Positions 54,388-63,345 of a DNA stretch of 64,000 nucleotides are shown here, one piece after another; the first letter of the stretch is position 1, and every line of letters begins with the position of its first letter. This stretch comes from an uncultured Latescibacterota bacterium (lineage in GTDB: Bacteria > Latescibacterota > UBA2968). Position numbers and translations under genes: made by a program. The stretch lies in the NCBI GenBank assembly GCA_958295785.1, contig OY282377.1, positions 1,502,394 to 1,566,393 on the forward strand. The letters run 5' to 3'. The notes under the pieces are model-generated. The model did not search any database, was not told the origin of the DNA, and saw only the letters and a program-made list of their open reading frames with translations.

Positions 54388-55674
54388 CTACATTCTCTTC
54401 ATGCACGCGGCAAAAACGCCATCACCGCCGGTTTGGGGGGGGAGCAGTTGGAGATGGGGACGGGTGATGCGAAAGTGCGGGTGATCGGTCAAAAAGGCTT
54501 CGACGAGGTGCTCGTTTTCTTCCGGTTCAAGGGTGCAGGTGCTGTACACGAGGACGCCGCCGGGGGATACGAAATGGGCAGCGCGGTTGAGGAGGGCGCG
54601 TTGCAAGCGTGCAAGGCCGGGAATATCCGATTCTCGACGATGCCAGCGCAGGTCGGGATGGTGGCTGAGGATGCCCAGCGCGGAACAGGGCGCATCTACG
54701 AGGACGCGGTCAAATAAGCGGTTGAGGGCCAAACAGCGCGCATCGGTTGCGAGGGGGTGAACGCAGGTGATCCCGAGCCGCTGTACATTTTGTTCGAGGG
54801 TTTTGAGGCGGGATGGATAGCGGTCTGCGGCGAGGATAAAACCCCGATTTTCCATGCGTTCGGCCATGCCCGTGGATTTGCCGCCGGGCGCGCTGCACAA
54901 ATCGAGAATGGTCTCGCCGGGTTGTGGATCGAGCAGGGGAACGACCTTTGCCGCGCCCGCGCCTTGCACGCTGAACAGGCCATTGCAATACGCGCGGGTC
55001 TGAAAGAGATGGCCCGCATGGGATACGGCGAGGAGATGGGGGCCGGCAAATTGCGCGTCAATCCCTTCGGCGGCGAGTTGTTCGCGCAACGCATTGGGCG
55101 ATGTTCGCAACGCATTGGGGCGGAGGGTGATGGCGGGTTGGGCGTTGTCGCATTTACACAAGGCGCGCGTTTCAGCCAGACCATACCGTTTGACCCAGCG
55201 CGCGATGAGCCACTGCGGATGGGATGTGGTGATGGCGAGGTGTTGGATGGGGGCGATTGCGGGATCGGGAAAGGCAATGGGTTTGCGGTTTTCAGCCACG
55301 CCGCGCAAGACCGCATTGACCAGTTTGGCAACGCGCACGCCGAGGCGTTGACGGGCGAGGGTGACGGATTCCGAGACGACCGCATAAGACGGCACGCGGT
55401 CGAGGTGCTGGAGTTGGTACACGCCCAGGCGCAGGAGATTGCGTAATTTGGCGTGTTGTTTGGACAGGGGTTTTGCGAGATAGGGCGCGAGGATGTGATC
55501 CAGGCGTGCCCGATAGGTCAGCGTGCCCATTACGAGGTGTTGCAGCAAATTGCCATCGCGATTGCTCAGAGATGCACGCTGTGCGGCGAGCAGGCGGGCC
55601 GCATAAGCCCCTCGCTCAACGCGGCAGAGGATGTCCAGCGCGATATGTCGCGGGTTTTTGGACGCGGCAGCCAA
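54388..55674 (-). CDS. rsmB: 16S rRNA (cytosine-967-C5)-methyltransferase
   Basis: The 428-residue protein has a NusB-like RNA-binding front (SKNPRHIALDILCRVERGAY; RVAKLVNAVLRGVAENRKP) and a methyltransferase domain with LDLCSAPGGKSTGMAERM (SAM binding), VLVDAPCSALGIL (motif IV Cys) and LVYSTCTLEPEENE (motif VI Cys nucleophile). Length matches E. coli RsmB (429). It starts at TTG 55674 with AGGGA nine bases upstream. The upstream 170 bp hold an ATPase gene remnant. Confidence 0.96.
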   Translation of the reverse strand: MAAASKNPRHIALDILCRVERGAYAARLLAAQRASLSNRDGNLLQHLVMGTLTYRARLDHILAPYLAKPLSKQHAKLRNLLRLGVYQLQHLDRVPSYAVVSESVTLARQRLGVRVAKLVNAVLRGVAENRKPIAFPDPAIAPIQHLAITTSHPQWLIARWVKRYGLAETRALCKCDNAQPAITLRPNALRTSPNALREQLAAEGIDAQFAGPHLLAVSHAGHLFQTRAYCNGLFSVQGAGAAKVVPLLDPQPGETILDLCSAPGGKSTGMAERMENRGFILAADRYPSRLKTLEQNVQRLGITCVHPLATDARCLALNRLFDRVLVDAPCSALGILSHHPDLRWHRRESDIPGLARLQRALLNRAAHFVSPGGVLVYSTCTLEPEENEHLVEAFLTDHPHFRITRPHLQLLPPQTGGDGVFAACMKRM

Positions 55675-55711
55675 TTTGTTCTATCCCTCGCGTCTTCGGT
55701 ACGGCGCAATA

Positions 55712-55840
55712 TCAGCGGAAGGCGTCTCGGATGTTGTGCTTACCGCTGGCGTTGATACCCAAGATGACGCTGAATGGGCTAACGCGGCGCGTTTTGGCGG
55801 CTAAGTTTTTGCAATCGACGAATTGGAGCGAAACGATCAT
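55712..55840 (-). pseudogene. AAA/RecF-type ATPase, 5' remnant (42 codons)
   Basis: MIVSLQFVDCKNLAAKTRRV then SPFSVILGINASGKHNIRDA resembles the N-terminus of AAA ATPases of the RecF/SMC-like group. The P-loop reads GINASGKHN, where GxNxSGKSN is normal, and a stop follows after AFR. No further part of the gene is found, so only the first 42 codons remain between pmbA and rsmB. The original gene might have been a defence-type ATPase, which cannot be shown. Confidence 0.65.
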
Positions 55841-55846
55841 GGGGTT

Positions 55847-57163
55847 CTACTTTCCGCTAAACGCCACCTTGTCAAAAACCAATGTGGGGGTCTGCATGCT
55901 GGAATAGGCATTGGGATCATTGCCCACGGCAACGAGATTTTGCAGCAGGTCGAGGAAATTGCCGGCGATGTTCATTTCGGATACGGCCCCTGTTTTTTTG
56001 CCGTTGGCAATGCGAAAGCCGCGGAAGCCGTAGGAAAAATCGCCGGTCGTGGCATCGGCATTGCCGCCGAGCCATGACGTGACGTGAAAGCCGTCTGCAA
56101 CGTCTGCGATCAGGGCGTTGAGGTCTTTGTCGCCGGGGGCAAAGACGAGGTTGGACGATGTGCCCATCGTGGGTTGCCAGCCGAGTTTGCGCCCGTAATA
56201 CGTGTCGATGTAATACGTTTGCAAAACGCCCTGATCGATGATGGGCACGCGCTTTGCCGAAATGCCTTCGCCGTCGTAATGCCGAGACGCAGGGCCGCGC
56301 ACCTGTAGGGGATCGTCTGTCACTGTGAGGAGCGAACTGGCGATTTGCGCGTCTTTTTTCGCCGCGAGAAAAGAGCGGTTCTGTTGGATGCTGCGCGCTT
56401 GCAACGCGCCCCACACTGTGCCGATCAACCGCCCACCGGCTTCGGGATCGACCACCAGCGTCGCCCGCGTGCTCGGCACTTTTTCACTGCCCAACCGGGA
56501 AAGGGCGCGGTCGAGGCCCTCGCGTGCAACGGCTTCGGGATCGGGCAAATCCGACAGGTGCCGCGCCCACACATACCGGTGATCTTCCGGCCGCCCATGC
56601 GCGCCCTCTTTGAGCGTCACACTCGCGCCATACCCAACTGAAGTGCCGCGCTGTATCCCCCGAAATCCATTTGAACTCGCCCGAGCCGAAGTGCGCCAGC
56701 CATAGTACACATCGGCGGTCGCGCTGACCACGCGGCTGTCTGTGTGGGTGATGGCGTCCATTGTTTTGAGCCAGTCCATGCACGCTTCTCGGGGCAAATC
56801 GCGGATGGTGGGGTCGTCCGATTGGAGGTCGATATCCGGGCGGTTTTCATACAGCGCGGGGTCTGGAATCGTGCGATAGGGATCCTCGGCCAAGTGCCGC
56901 GTGAGTGCCACCGCGTCTTCGACAAATCGAGCAATAGAATCTGGACGCAGATCTGTGGTCTGATGGGTCGAATAGCGTCCATCCACATAAAGCTGAATGC
57001 TCAGGCCGCGACTGGCACTTTGTTGCACTTGCTCAATATTGCCATCGCGGTACGAGTATTCGGTGCTGTTTTCATCGCGCACTCGGGCCACCGCATCATT
57101 TGCCCCGGCTTTTCGCGCCTGATCAACAGCCTGTTCAGCGCGTCTGAGAAGTTCATTTTTCAT
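55847..57163 (-). CDS. TldD/PmbA family protein (PmbA-like)
   Basis: The 438-residue product has RDENSTEYSYRDGNIEQVQQ at the N-terminus, then SRGLSIQLYVDGRYSTHQTT, VVDPEAGGRLIGTVWGALQA and ASRHYDGEGISAKRVPIIDQ. The C-terminal WLGGNADATTGDFSYGFRGF and ISNLGMNIAGNF-like ending (SEMNIAGNFLDLLQN) belong to PmbA. In E. coli, TldD (metalloprotease) and PmbA (TldE) work together on microcin B17 and CcdA. No HExxH metal site is present, as expected for the PmbA partner. No tldD is in the window. GGAGG precedes the start. Confidence 0.92.
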   Translation of the reverse strand: MKNELLRRAEQAVDQARKAGANDAVARVRDENSTEYSYRDGNIEQVQQSASRGLSIQLYVDGRYSTHQTTDLRPDSIARFVEDAVALTRHLAEDPYRTIPDPALYENRPDIDLQSDDPTIRDLPREACMDWLKTMDAITHTDSRVVSATADVYYGWRTSARASSNGFRGIQRGTSVGYGASVTLKEGAHGRPEDHRYVWARHLSDLPDPEAVAREGLDRALSRLGSEKVPSTRATLVVDPEAGGRLIGTVWGALQARSIQQNRSFLAAKKDAQIASSLLTVTDDPLQVRGPASRHYDGEGISAKRVPIIDQGVLQTYYIDTYYGRKLGWQPTMGTSSNLVFAPGDKDLNALIADVADGFHVTSWLGGNADATTGDFSYGFRGFRIANGKKTGAVSEMNIAGNFLDLLQNLVAVGNDPNAYSSMQTPTLVFDKVAFSGK

Positions 57164-57213
57164 ATTGTCCTCCTAAAATTCAAAAGCATCCGCAGATGAC
57201 GCAGATGAGAAGC

Positions 57214-57684
57214 TAGTACCAAATTGATTTCAAGTTGTCCGTATCCTGCCTCCCATCAGGGAGGAATGAGGAATGGGGAACAGAAGTTACGTAGGGATCA
57301 TGCTTGTCTAAAGCGTTTGGCCCTACAGCATCGTTTGTTGCCTTCAATGCGTTGGCTACGCCTGTGCCTACGGCGTGCGGCGACCGACTTTTTTTCAACA
57401 GCAAAAAAAAGTAGGCAAAAAATGCCGCTCTCATGCGCCGAGGGGCTTGCACAGCGCAAATCGTTTTTGTAGCAGTACGATATGCGTTGGCCTGCAAGGT
57501 GGGTTGCAAGATGAATGTGGGTTGCGAGATGGACTTGCGCGCTGTGCGCGATGGTTTTGTCTGATGGTCTTTTGGGATGGCATTTTTGCAATGGCTTCTT
57601 TGAATGACTGCGTAACGTCAAGGGGATCAATGGCTGGTAGCATATCGCATCACATTAGGTCAATAGAAAATCAAATTGGTGTAA
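57214..57684 (+). repeat. Copy 3 (full length) of the ~460-bp dispersed element with terminal inverted repeats
   Basis: The left end TAGTACCAAATTGATTTCAA (57214-57233) and right end AAAATCAAATTGGTGTA (57667-57683) are inverted repeats with three or four differences. It is colinear with copy 2. The segment is about 470 bp and separates pmbA-like and the second TonB receptor, both on the minus strand. Confidence 0.8.
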
Positions 57685-57765
57685 GGGGCTGGGATTGACG
57701 GCAGTTAGCGGTCAACGGTCAGAACTTCAGCAGCGGTTGCGTCTCCTGTCTTACGGCTTACAATT

Positions 57766-60435
57766 TTAATAATCATAGGACAGCGAAATATTCCAGCGGC
57801 GGGGGAGGCCGAGGAATACGCGGGCCGTGCCTGCGTCGTGTGCGTTGCCGTCATCGGCATCGGATACGTAGCGCGCGTCAAACAAATTGAAAACGTGCAA
57901 CTGCAACTTCACTTTGCCTTTGCCAAACGCATTGCCGGGCAAGGTGTAACCCGCGTGCAAATCCACCAAATTGTAGTCCGGGAGTTTCCACGACTGTTTT
58001 CGGTCATCGGCATCGGTGCGATTGGCGGGATCGAATTTGGCGTAGTGATCCATAAATCGCCGCAGACCCAGCGTGGCGTAAAGGCCGCGCACCGGAAAAA
58101 CCGCGCCGCTCAGGGCGAGGGTTTTTTGCGCCGCGTCGCCCACCTTCAGCCCTTTGGCATAAACTTGAAATTCGTGGACATCGGCGGGATCCTCTTCGGG
58201 TGAAAACGCGACATTCGCATCGTTGAGCCATTCCCAGTTGCCCAGCGACACCATGCCGCGCACCTCAAACATGGGATGGACGCGCGCTTTCAGGTCAAAC
58301 TCCACGCCTTTGTGCAGGGCGTCAATGCCGTTGAGCAAAAAGCGAAAGCTCTGATCGAGTCTTTCGCTGTAAATGCTCTTGGGCCAGGAACGGTCTCTCC
58401 ATCGGGTGTAATAGAGGTTTGCGTTTCCACTCACCGCGCCGCGCTTGAGATACCCTGCGCCCAACTCAAAAGAAGCGACTTTTTCGTTGAACGTGGGGTC
58501 GTACAAGCTGTTGTCGTAGTGATACACGGCATCGAATTTGGGCGCGGTGGAAAGCCACCCCGCGTTGGCATACAGATTGACTGAACGCGTCGCGTTGTAA
58601 TTGCCGCCCACTTTGACGGTATAGCCCGCGAAGTTTTTCCAACTCGTCTGATCCCATTGCCCATTGACCTTGGCGCGGAAATAGTCGATGCGCTTGTAAC
58701 CCGTTACGGATCCCGATGTGCTCAAAAATGCCGTCACCGCGTTAAACCGCCCTTCGAGTTGGGCAAACCCGCCGCCCCAGCGCGTGAGCCCATCGTTGTG
58801 ATAAGACACTTTGTCGCCCAGGCGTTTGACGGATGTCGCGGCGTTGTTGTCCCACGCAAAGACGTAGTAATCCGCGCCGAGCAAATTGCGAACTTCGCGC
58901 CAGTGTCCGCCTTTGTAATGGCGCAAATCTATGCCAAAAGCGAGTGTGTAGGTGTTGTTCACCCGGTATTCACCCGTGCCCAAATACCCATACCAAGCGT
59001 GTTGGTTGACCGAGTTGCGGATGAGGGTTTTTGCCGCGATCTCATCGCCGCCCACTTCGCCTGCGCCCACGAGGTCCGGGTGGGCTTCCGACGCGGTTTG
59101 GGTGTTCAACGCATCGGCGACGCGACGCCAGTTGATGCTGCCGCCGGGCATCGCGCCCGGGTTGCTGCCCAAACGCCCTGTGCCGCCGCCTTTCCCGCGC
59201 GAAACGTAAAATACATTGGACAAAATGAACGCCTCGTGGGGCGTCCAGTACCAGTTCAAATTGACTTGGGGTTTGTGATAATAATTCTCGCGCTCCATGA
59301 TGATCCCGCTGTCGCGTGCATTGTGCATCCCGCCGTTGTAATACACGCGGTAGGACGAAAACGGCGAGTGGCCCCAGTTGGGATTGTACTGAACGCCGTA
59401 GTTTTTCGCGCCCGTCACATCTAGGCCCAAGGATCGGGCGTAATCGGCATCGAAAGTTGCGATAGATTGCTTGTACAGGCGGTGCCCGTGGCGTTGGGGC
59501 GCGCCGATGACGAACAGGTCGATTTTGTGCGTTTCGGAGGCCGTAAAGCTCAACGCGCCAAAATAAGACCACGCCGTCGTCCACGTCTGATCGATCGGGC
59601 CATCGCCGTTTTTGCGCGCAATGCCCAGCGTGAGCGCGGTTTTGTCGTTCATCAGGCCAGAGGAAAAATGGACTGTGGTTTTGTAAAAGGCGTCGTTCCC
59701 CACCTCCTGTTTGATCTTAAACCCGCGCTGTGAACGGGCGATGTCGGTGACGATATTCAACGTGCCGCCCACCGAGGCGATAGCCAAATTTGACGCCCCC
59801 AAGCCGCGTTGCACCTGAATGGACGACGCGGCATCGCTCAACCCGTCCCAGTTCGACCAATAGACCCACCCGTTTTCCATGTCGTTGACCGGCACGCCGT
59901 TGACCATTACGGCGACATTGCGCTGGTCAAACCCCCGCACATTGATGCGCGCATCCCCAGCGCCGCCGCCTTGCTCGGTGGCATAGACCCCAGGCGTGTC
60001 ATTGAGGATCAGCGGCAAATCGCGCGACCCGAGTTTGCGGTCCATATCGGCTTTGGGCACGTCCGAAAATGCGACGGGTGTCTCTCGCAGTTTCGCCCGC
60101 TCGGCAACCACGATGACTTCTTTGCCCCGAAACGCTTCGGGCACGAGTTTCACAACCACCTCGGCGGCACTGTCTTTTACGACAATGGGGTTGCGATGTG
60201 TTTTGTAGCCCACAAACCGGACGACCATCGTGTGGCTGCCCGCGCTGATATTGGCGATCTCAAATTTCCCATCGAGATCGGCAGTCGCTCCGCGCCCGGC
60301 CTCTTCCAAATAGACATTCGCAAACGGCAGCGATTCCCCGGTCTCGGCATCGCGCACACGGCCCGACAATGCGGCGGCAAATGCGGTTGAATAGCCAAAA
60401 AACAACAGCGACAACGCGATAACAACGCGCTTCAT
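57766..60435 (-). CDS. TonB-dependent receptor (second) with carboxypeptidase-regulatory-like domain
   Basis: The 889-residue product has a signal peptide (MKRVVIALSLLFFGYSTAFA), a carboxypeptidase-regulatory-like domain (about 22-100, AALSGRVRDAETGESLPFAN), and a plug (about 110-225, VAFSDVPKADMDRKLGSRDL; INVRGFDQRNVAVMVNGVPV). The long barrel ends RRWNISLSYDY, with a terminal aromatic. The plug signature resembles iron-dicitrate/siderophore-type receptors, but the substrate is unknown. GGGAGG seven bases before ATG 60435 fixes the start. The reading frame is open further upstream into an hsdR 5' remnant. Confidence 0.93.
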   Translation of the reverse strand: MKRVVIALSLLFFGYSTAFAAALSGRVRDAETGESLPFANVYLEEAGRGATADLDGKFEIANISAGSHTMVVRFVGYKTHRNPIVVKDSAAEVVVKLVPEAFRGKEVIVVAERAKLRETPVAFSDVPKADMDRKLGSRDLPLILNDTPGVYATEQGGGAGDARINVRGFDQRNVAVMVNGVPVNDMENGWVYWSNWDGLSDAASSIQVQRGLGASNLAIASVGGTLNIVTDIARSQRGFKIKQEVGNDAFYKTTVHFSSGLMNDKTALTLGIARKNGDGPIDQTWTTAWSYFGALSFTASETHKIDLFVIGAPQRHGHRLYKQSIATFDADYARSLGLDVTGAKNYGVQYNPNWGHSPFSSYRVYYNGGMHNARDSGIIMERENYYHKPQVNLNWYWTPHEAFILSNVFYVSRGKGGGTGRLGSNPGAMPGGSINWRRVADALNTQTASEAHPDLVGAGEVGGDEIAAKTLIRNSVNQHAWYGYLGTGEYRVNNTYTLAFGIDLRHYKGGHWREVRNLLGADYYVFAWDNNAATSVKRLGDKVSYHNDGLTRWGGGFAQLEGRFNAVTAFLSTSGSVTGYKRIDYFRAKVNGQWDQTSWKNFAGYTVKVGGNYNATRSVNLYANAGWLSTAPKFDAVYHYDNSLYDPTFNEKVASFELGAGYLKRGAVSGNANLYYTRWRDRSWPKSIYSERLDQSFRFLLNGIDALHKGVEFDLKARVHPMFEVRGMVSLGNWEWLNDANVAFSPEEDPADVHEFQVYAKGLKVGDAAQKTLALSGAVFPVRGLYATLGLRRFMDHYAKFDPANRTDADDRKQSWKLPDYNLVDLHAGYTLPGNAFGKGKVKLQLHVFNLFDARYVSDADDGNAHDAGTARVFLGLPRRWNISLSYDY

Positions 60436-60585
60436 AAACACCTCCCGATGGGATGAATCATGGACTGCTTGGACGAAAGGGGCCTGGCGTTCCCGTACAT
60501 CAGCGGCGTCCGGCGGGTCGGCCCTGTGGGTCAGCATCGCGCAGACGCGCTCCTCCATGCCGCGTTCAGTGGTGTCGGTGGTCAT
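60436..60585 (-). pseudogene. hsdR 5' remnant, copy 1
   Basis: MTTDTTERGMEERVCAMLTH then RADPPDAADVRERQAPF resembles the first 35-40 residues of type I restriction subunit HsdR. It has its own CTGGAG ribosome site but runs, in frame, into the signal peptide of the TonB receptor. The body of hsdR is absent. The first 27 codons are nearly identical to a second copy at 62400-62494. Confidence 0.65.
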
Positions 60586-60645
60586 GGGGTAGCTCCAGTC
60601 AACCAGCATAATTGATGCGGATTGATTAAATCCTTTACTAAATCC

Positions 60646-60682
60646 TTTAATAGATTTTCCGAAATGTCCAAAATCTATTAAA
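60646..60682. promoter_or_regulatory. Perfect A/T-rich palindrome (13-bp arms)
   Basis: TTTAATAGATTTT (60646-60658) pairs with AAAATCTATTAAA (60670-60682), loop of 11. It lies between the ATP-binding protein gene and the hsdR remnant. There is no T tract, so an operator is as likely as a terminator. Confidence 0.55.
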
Positions 60683-60763
60683 GAGTAAAAGTGTTGTAAA
60701 ACAGATACTTGCGGAGATTTGACAGATGTGATCCAACGCCTACCGTCCCCTTTTCCTTTAATT

Positions 60764-62494
60764 TTATTTATCAAATATCTCTTCCGGTTGCGCTTTCGCG
60801 AGTATCCATGCAGATTGGGCACGCGTACCTCGATTGACGATTTGGCCGGAGCGACGCAATGCCTGCATTAAATTCTGGACCTGCCACCGCTTCTGCGCGT
60901 CCGTCAGTCGGTCGGGCAACTTGGGTATCAGGGCCTGATCGATCTCTTTGCGGCTGACAGGCCCATGCTCGCGCACCAAAGCTATGATCAGATCCAAGTA
61001 GTACTGCTTGTCGAACCCGCGCTCGCGGATGTGGCGGCCAGCCTCGCCCGTCGCCTTGGCGACCAATCCGGCGACCATCAGGTTCGGGTAACGGCCTTCG
61101 ACAAGACCCTCGGCCTTCATAAGGCGATGCTCTTGTCGGCTGATAGGCAGTCCCTTTTGCACGCGGTCGAGGAGTATGGCGCGGTTGAGATCTAAGTCGG
61201 TCCGTTCCATCAAGAGGCGGGTGTAACGCTCGTCGAGGATGCAGCCGTGGAGGCTCACGGTCACGCGGCTCGTCTCCATCTCGGTCAAGTCGTAGTCCGG
61301 CAGTGGGAAGGAACGCTTCCTCTGCGTGTCGAACATGCGCTTGATGCCACCGCCTTGCGTGTCAATCAGGTTCAATTCGACCATCGCACGCGCCAAGAAC
61401 GGGTTGCGGTAGATAGCTTGGGGAGCGTCCTGCCGGATGACCGTTGCGACATCGCCGGGCAAAAAATCACCGACGTTGGTCAGCGAGATGCGGTCGGGGA
61501 ACTCAACGACGACGATCCGTCCTCGGAGGCGATAGTCTTGGTGAGCGATGCTGTTGTGCAGGGCCTCGCGGATCACCCACGGGTCGTACTGGGTGAACTC
61601 CTGATCAATATGCTCGCAATCCAATTCGCGGTTGTGGGCATCCTTGAGCACCCAAGAGATTTGTGCCACTGCTGGCACCAGCAGAGCCGACGCTTCAGGC
61701 TGTCCGAGCAACAGCAACGCGGCATTTGTCAGCGTGCCCTGCTGCAGCACCCGCGCCTTGTTGAGAAAGGTCGTGTCGTCCCATCCCTTGACTTCGGTTG
61801 CCCGCGCCGGATGTCTGACGACGAACTGCTCGCGTGCTTTAGCTATGGCTTCAGGGGCGAGGTCGTGGAGACTCGCTTGTTCACACACTTCCGCGGACCA
61901 GTCGCTCCCATGCGTCCAAATCGCCCGCGCTTTCTCGGGATGATTGCTGAGTTTGGTCTTGCTGGTACCGACCCGAATGTACGCTGTCCCGTAAAAGTTG
62001 ACCGGCTGATCCCGCGCCGGAGCGACCTCAAAGACGACGACCCGCCCGGCTGGGTGATCGACGATAAGTAGCTCGAATCCCGTATTGGGATGCAGGCCCG
62101 CCGCGAGCCACGGCAGCAGGTCTTGATTGCCCTTCGCTTTTGTGTCATAGGGATCGAAATTCGTGCCGACGACCTCGTGTGTCTCGTCGTCAATTCCGAA
62201 GATCAGATAGCCCGACCCTTGACCAGCGAGGCAGGCCGAGTTCGCAAGCGCGGACAGATATTCTCCGAGTTGCTTGGGTTCGCAACGATTGCGCTTGAAC
62301 TCCAACCATTCCATCTCTGTCGGCTGACCGCGCAACTGGTCAATGCGTGTGATGTTCATGTGAAAGTTATTTCGGTCATTACGGACAACGCCAGTCAAGT
62401 ACCCGTCAACAACGGCATCCGGCGGGTCGGCCCGGTGGGTCAGCATCGCGCAGACGCGCTCCTCCAAGCCGCGTTCAGTGGTGTCAATGGTCAT
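60764..62494 (-). CDS. AlbA_2 (Schlafen-like) domain ATP-binding protein fused in frame to an hsdR start
   Basis: The 576-residue product begins with an HsdR-like leader (MTIDTTERGLEERVCAMLTH, residues 1-31) and continues from about residue 46 as a typical AlbA_2 protein: TEMEWLEFKRNRCEPKQLGE, GSGYLIFGIDDETHEVVG, VNFYGTAYIRVGTSK, then a GHKL-like ATP-binding part (YDPWVIREALHNSIAHQDY, DRISLTNVGDFLPG) and a winged-helix end. Such genes occur inside type I restriction loci; their role is unclear. AGAGGAGA precedes ATG 62494. The native start may be ATG 62359, which lacks a ribosome site. Confidence 0.85.
   Translation of the reverse strand: MTIDTTERGLEERVCAMLTHRADPPDAVVDGYLTGVVRNDRNNFHMNITRIDQLRGQPTEMEWLEFKRNRCEPKQLGEYLSALANSACLAGQGSGYLIFGIDDETHEVVGTNFDPYDTKAKGNQDLLPWLAAGLHPNTGFELLIVDHPAGRVVVFEVAPARDQPVNFYGTAYIRVGTSKTKLSNHPEKARAIWTHGSDWSAEVCEQASLHDLAPEAIAKAREQFVVRHPARATEVKGWDDTTFLNKARVLQQGTLTNAALLLLGQPEASALLVPAVAQISWVLKDAHNRELDCEHIDQEFTQYDPWVIREALHNSIAHQDYRLRGRIVVVEFPDRISLTNVGDFLPGDVATVIRQDAPQAIYRNPFLARAMVELNLIDTQGGGIKRMFDTQRKRSFPLPDYDLTEMETSRVTVSLHGCILDERYTRLLMERTDLDLNRAILLDRVQKGLPISRQEHRLMKAEGLVEGRYPNLMVAGLVAKATGEAGRHIRERGFDKQYYLDLIIALVREHGPVSRKEIDQALIPKLPDRLTDAQKRWQVQNLMQALRRSGQIVNRGTRAQSAWILAKAQPEEIFDK
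62400..62494 (-). repeat. hsdR 5' end, copy 2 (duplicate of 60503-60585)
   Basis: Over about 85 bp from the ATG the two copies differ at only a few bases (ATTGACACC for ACCGACACC, TTGGAGG for ATGGAGG). Similarity ends after CCGCCGGATGCCG. They are direct repeats 1.9 kb apart, bracketing the AlbA_2 gene. Confidence 0.75.
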
Positions 62495-62580
62495 GGTTGT
62501 TCTCCTCTTGCTGTCAATCATACCAGTTACGCCTGACTTCAAGGGATGGTATATCTTTGGCTGAAGGGGCACCGGCATCG

Positions 62581-63345
62581 TCAAATCGCAGTCAACACCT
62601 CGGCGAACTCATCCGGCTTTGACCAGCGCGACACGGTGGACACCGATTCGACCAGACGGAAGTCCGCCGCTACCCAGACATCGGCAGTGTCGTCAAAAAG
62701 GGAAACGAAATGCAGTGCTTCAGCACCCGTTGCGAGATGATACAGATCGTGCCAAGCGGCCAGTACGTGCTCGGTAACTTTATGCGCCGAGGATCGATTC
62801 CCTGTGCTCAACACATAGACCAGAGCACTGCGCTCGCCGGTGCGAACGCAGAAATCTATGGTCCAATCGCGCCCTGAGCGACCGACCAACTTTTCGGAGC
62901 GGTCAAAGGACAATGCGCGTTCGGTCAGGTAGGCACCTACTTCATCGGTGATTGATTCGAAGGCGCGGGTTCGGAACGTGAACCACAGGTCAGAGACCCG
63001 CAGGGCCGCTTGCGCCACGCGCGTAACCGCCTCGGCCAATGAGTCGCCGGGCCGACACCGCGCTTGAAGCATACCGCGATAGAACGCGACCCCGTGCGTA
63101 ACACAGGTGTCTTCGATGAGGCGGTTCTGCTTGGGAGAACGGCGTAGCGACAGCGACTGCATCCAAAGCCAGCCCGTGGTCTCGGCGAAGTCGGTTACGG
63201 TTATCATATCGCCATCGACCGCACAGAACAGGTCGATATTGTCGCCATCGGGATACAAATACGGCGTGCGAATCCGGTAATAGTCGCCGTGCTCAGTGCA
63301 TGTGAACAACGCGCCGATTTCGTTCTGCATAGCTCTATGGTTCAT
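62581..63345 (-). CDS. DUF1828 domain protein
   Basis: The 254-residue product has YRIRTPYLYPDGDNIDLFCA and ITVTDFAETTGWLWM, the DUF1828 core, and a C-terminal part (DWTIDFCVRTGERSALVYVL) as found in DUF1828/DUF1829 proteins. The function is unknown; a nuclease-like or antitoxin role has been suggested for relatives. Its start overlaps the stop of the upstream gene (ATGA), so the two are translationally coupled. It sits within a type I restriction locus. Confidence 0.8.
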   Translation of the reverse strand: MNHRAMQNEIGALFTCTEHGDYYRIRTPYLYPDGDNIDLFCAVDGDMITVTDFAETTGWLWMQSLSLRRSPKQNRLIEDTCVTHGVAFYRGMLQARCRPGDSLAEAVTRVAQAALRVSDLWFTFRTRAFESITDEVGAYLTERALSFDRSEKLVGRSGRDWTIDFCVRTGERSALVYVLSTGNRSSAHKVTEHVLAAWHDLYHLATGAEALHFVSLFDDTADVWVAADFRLVESVSTVSRWSKPDEFAEVLTAI

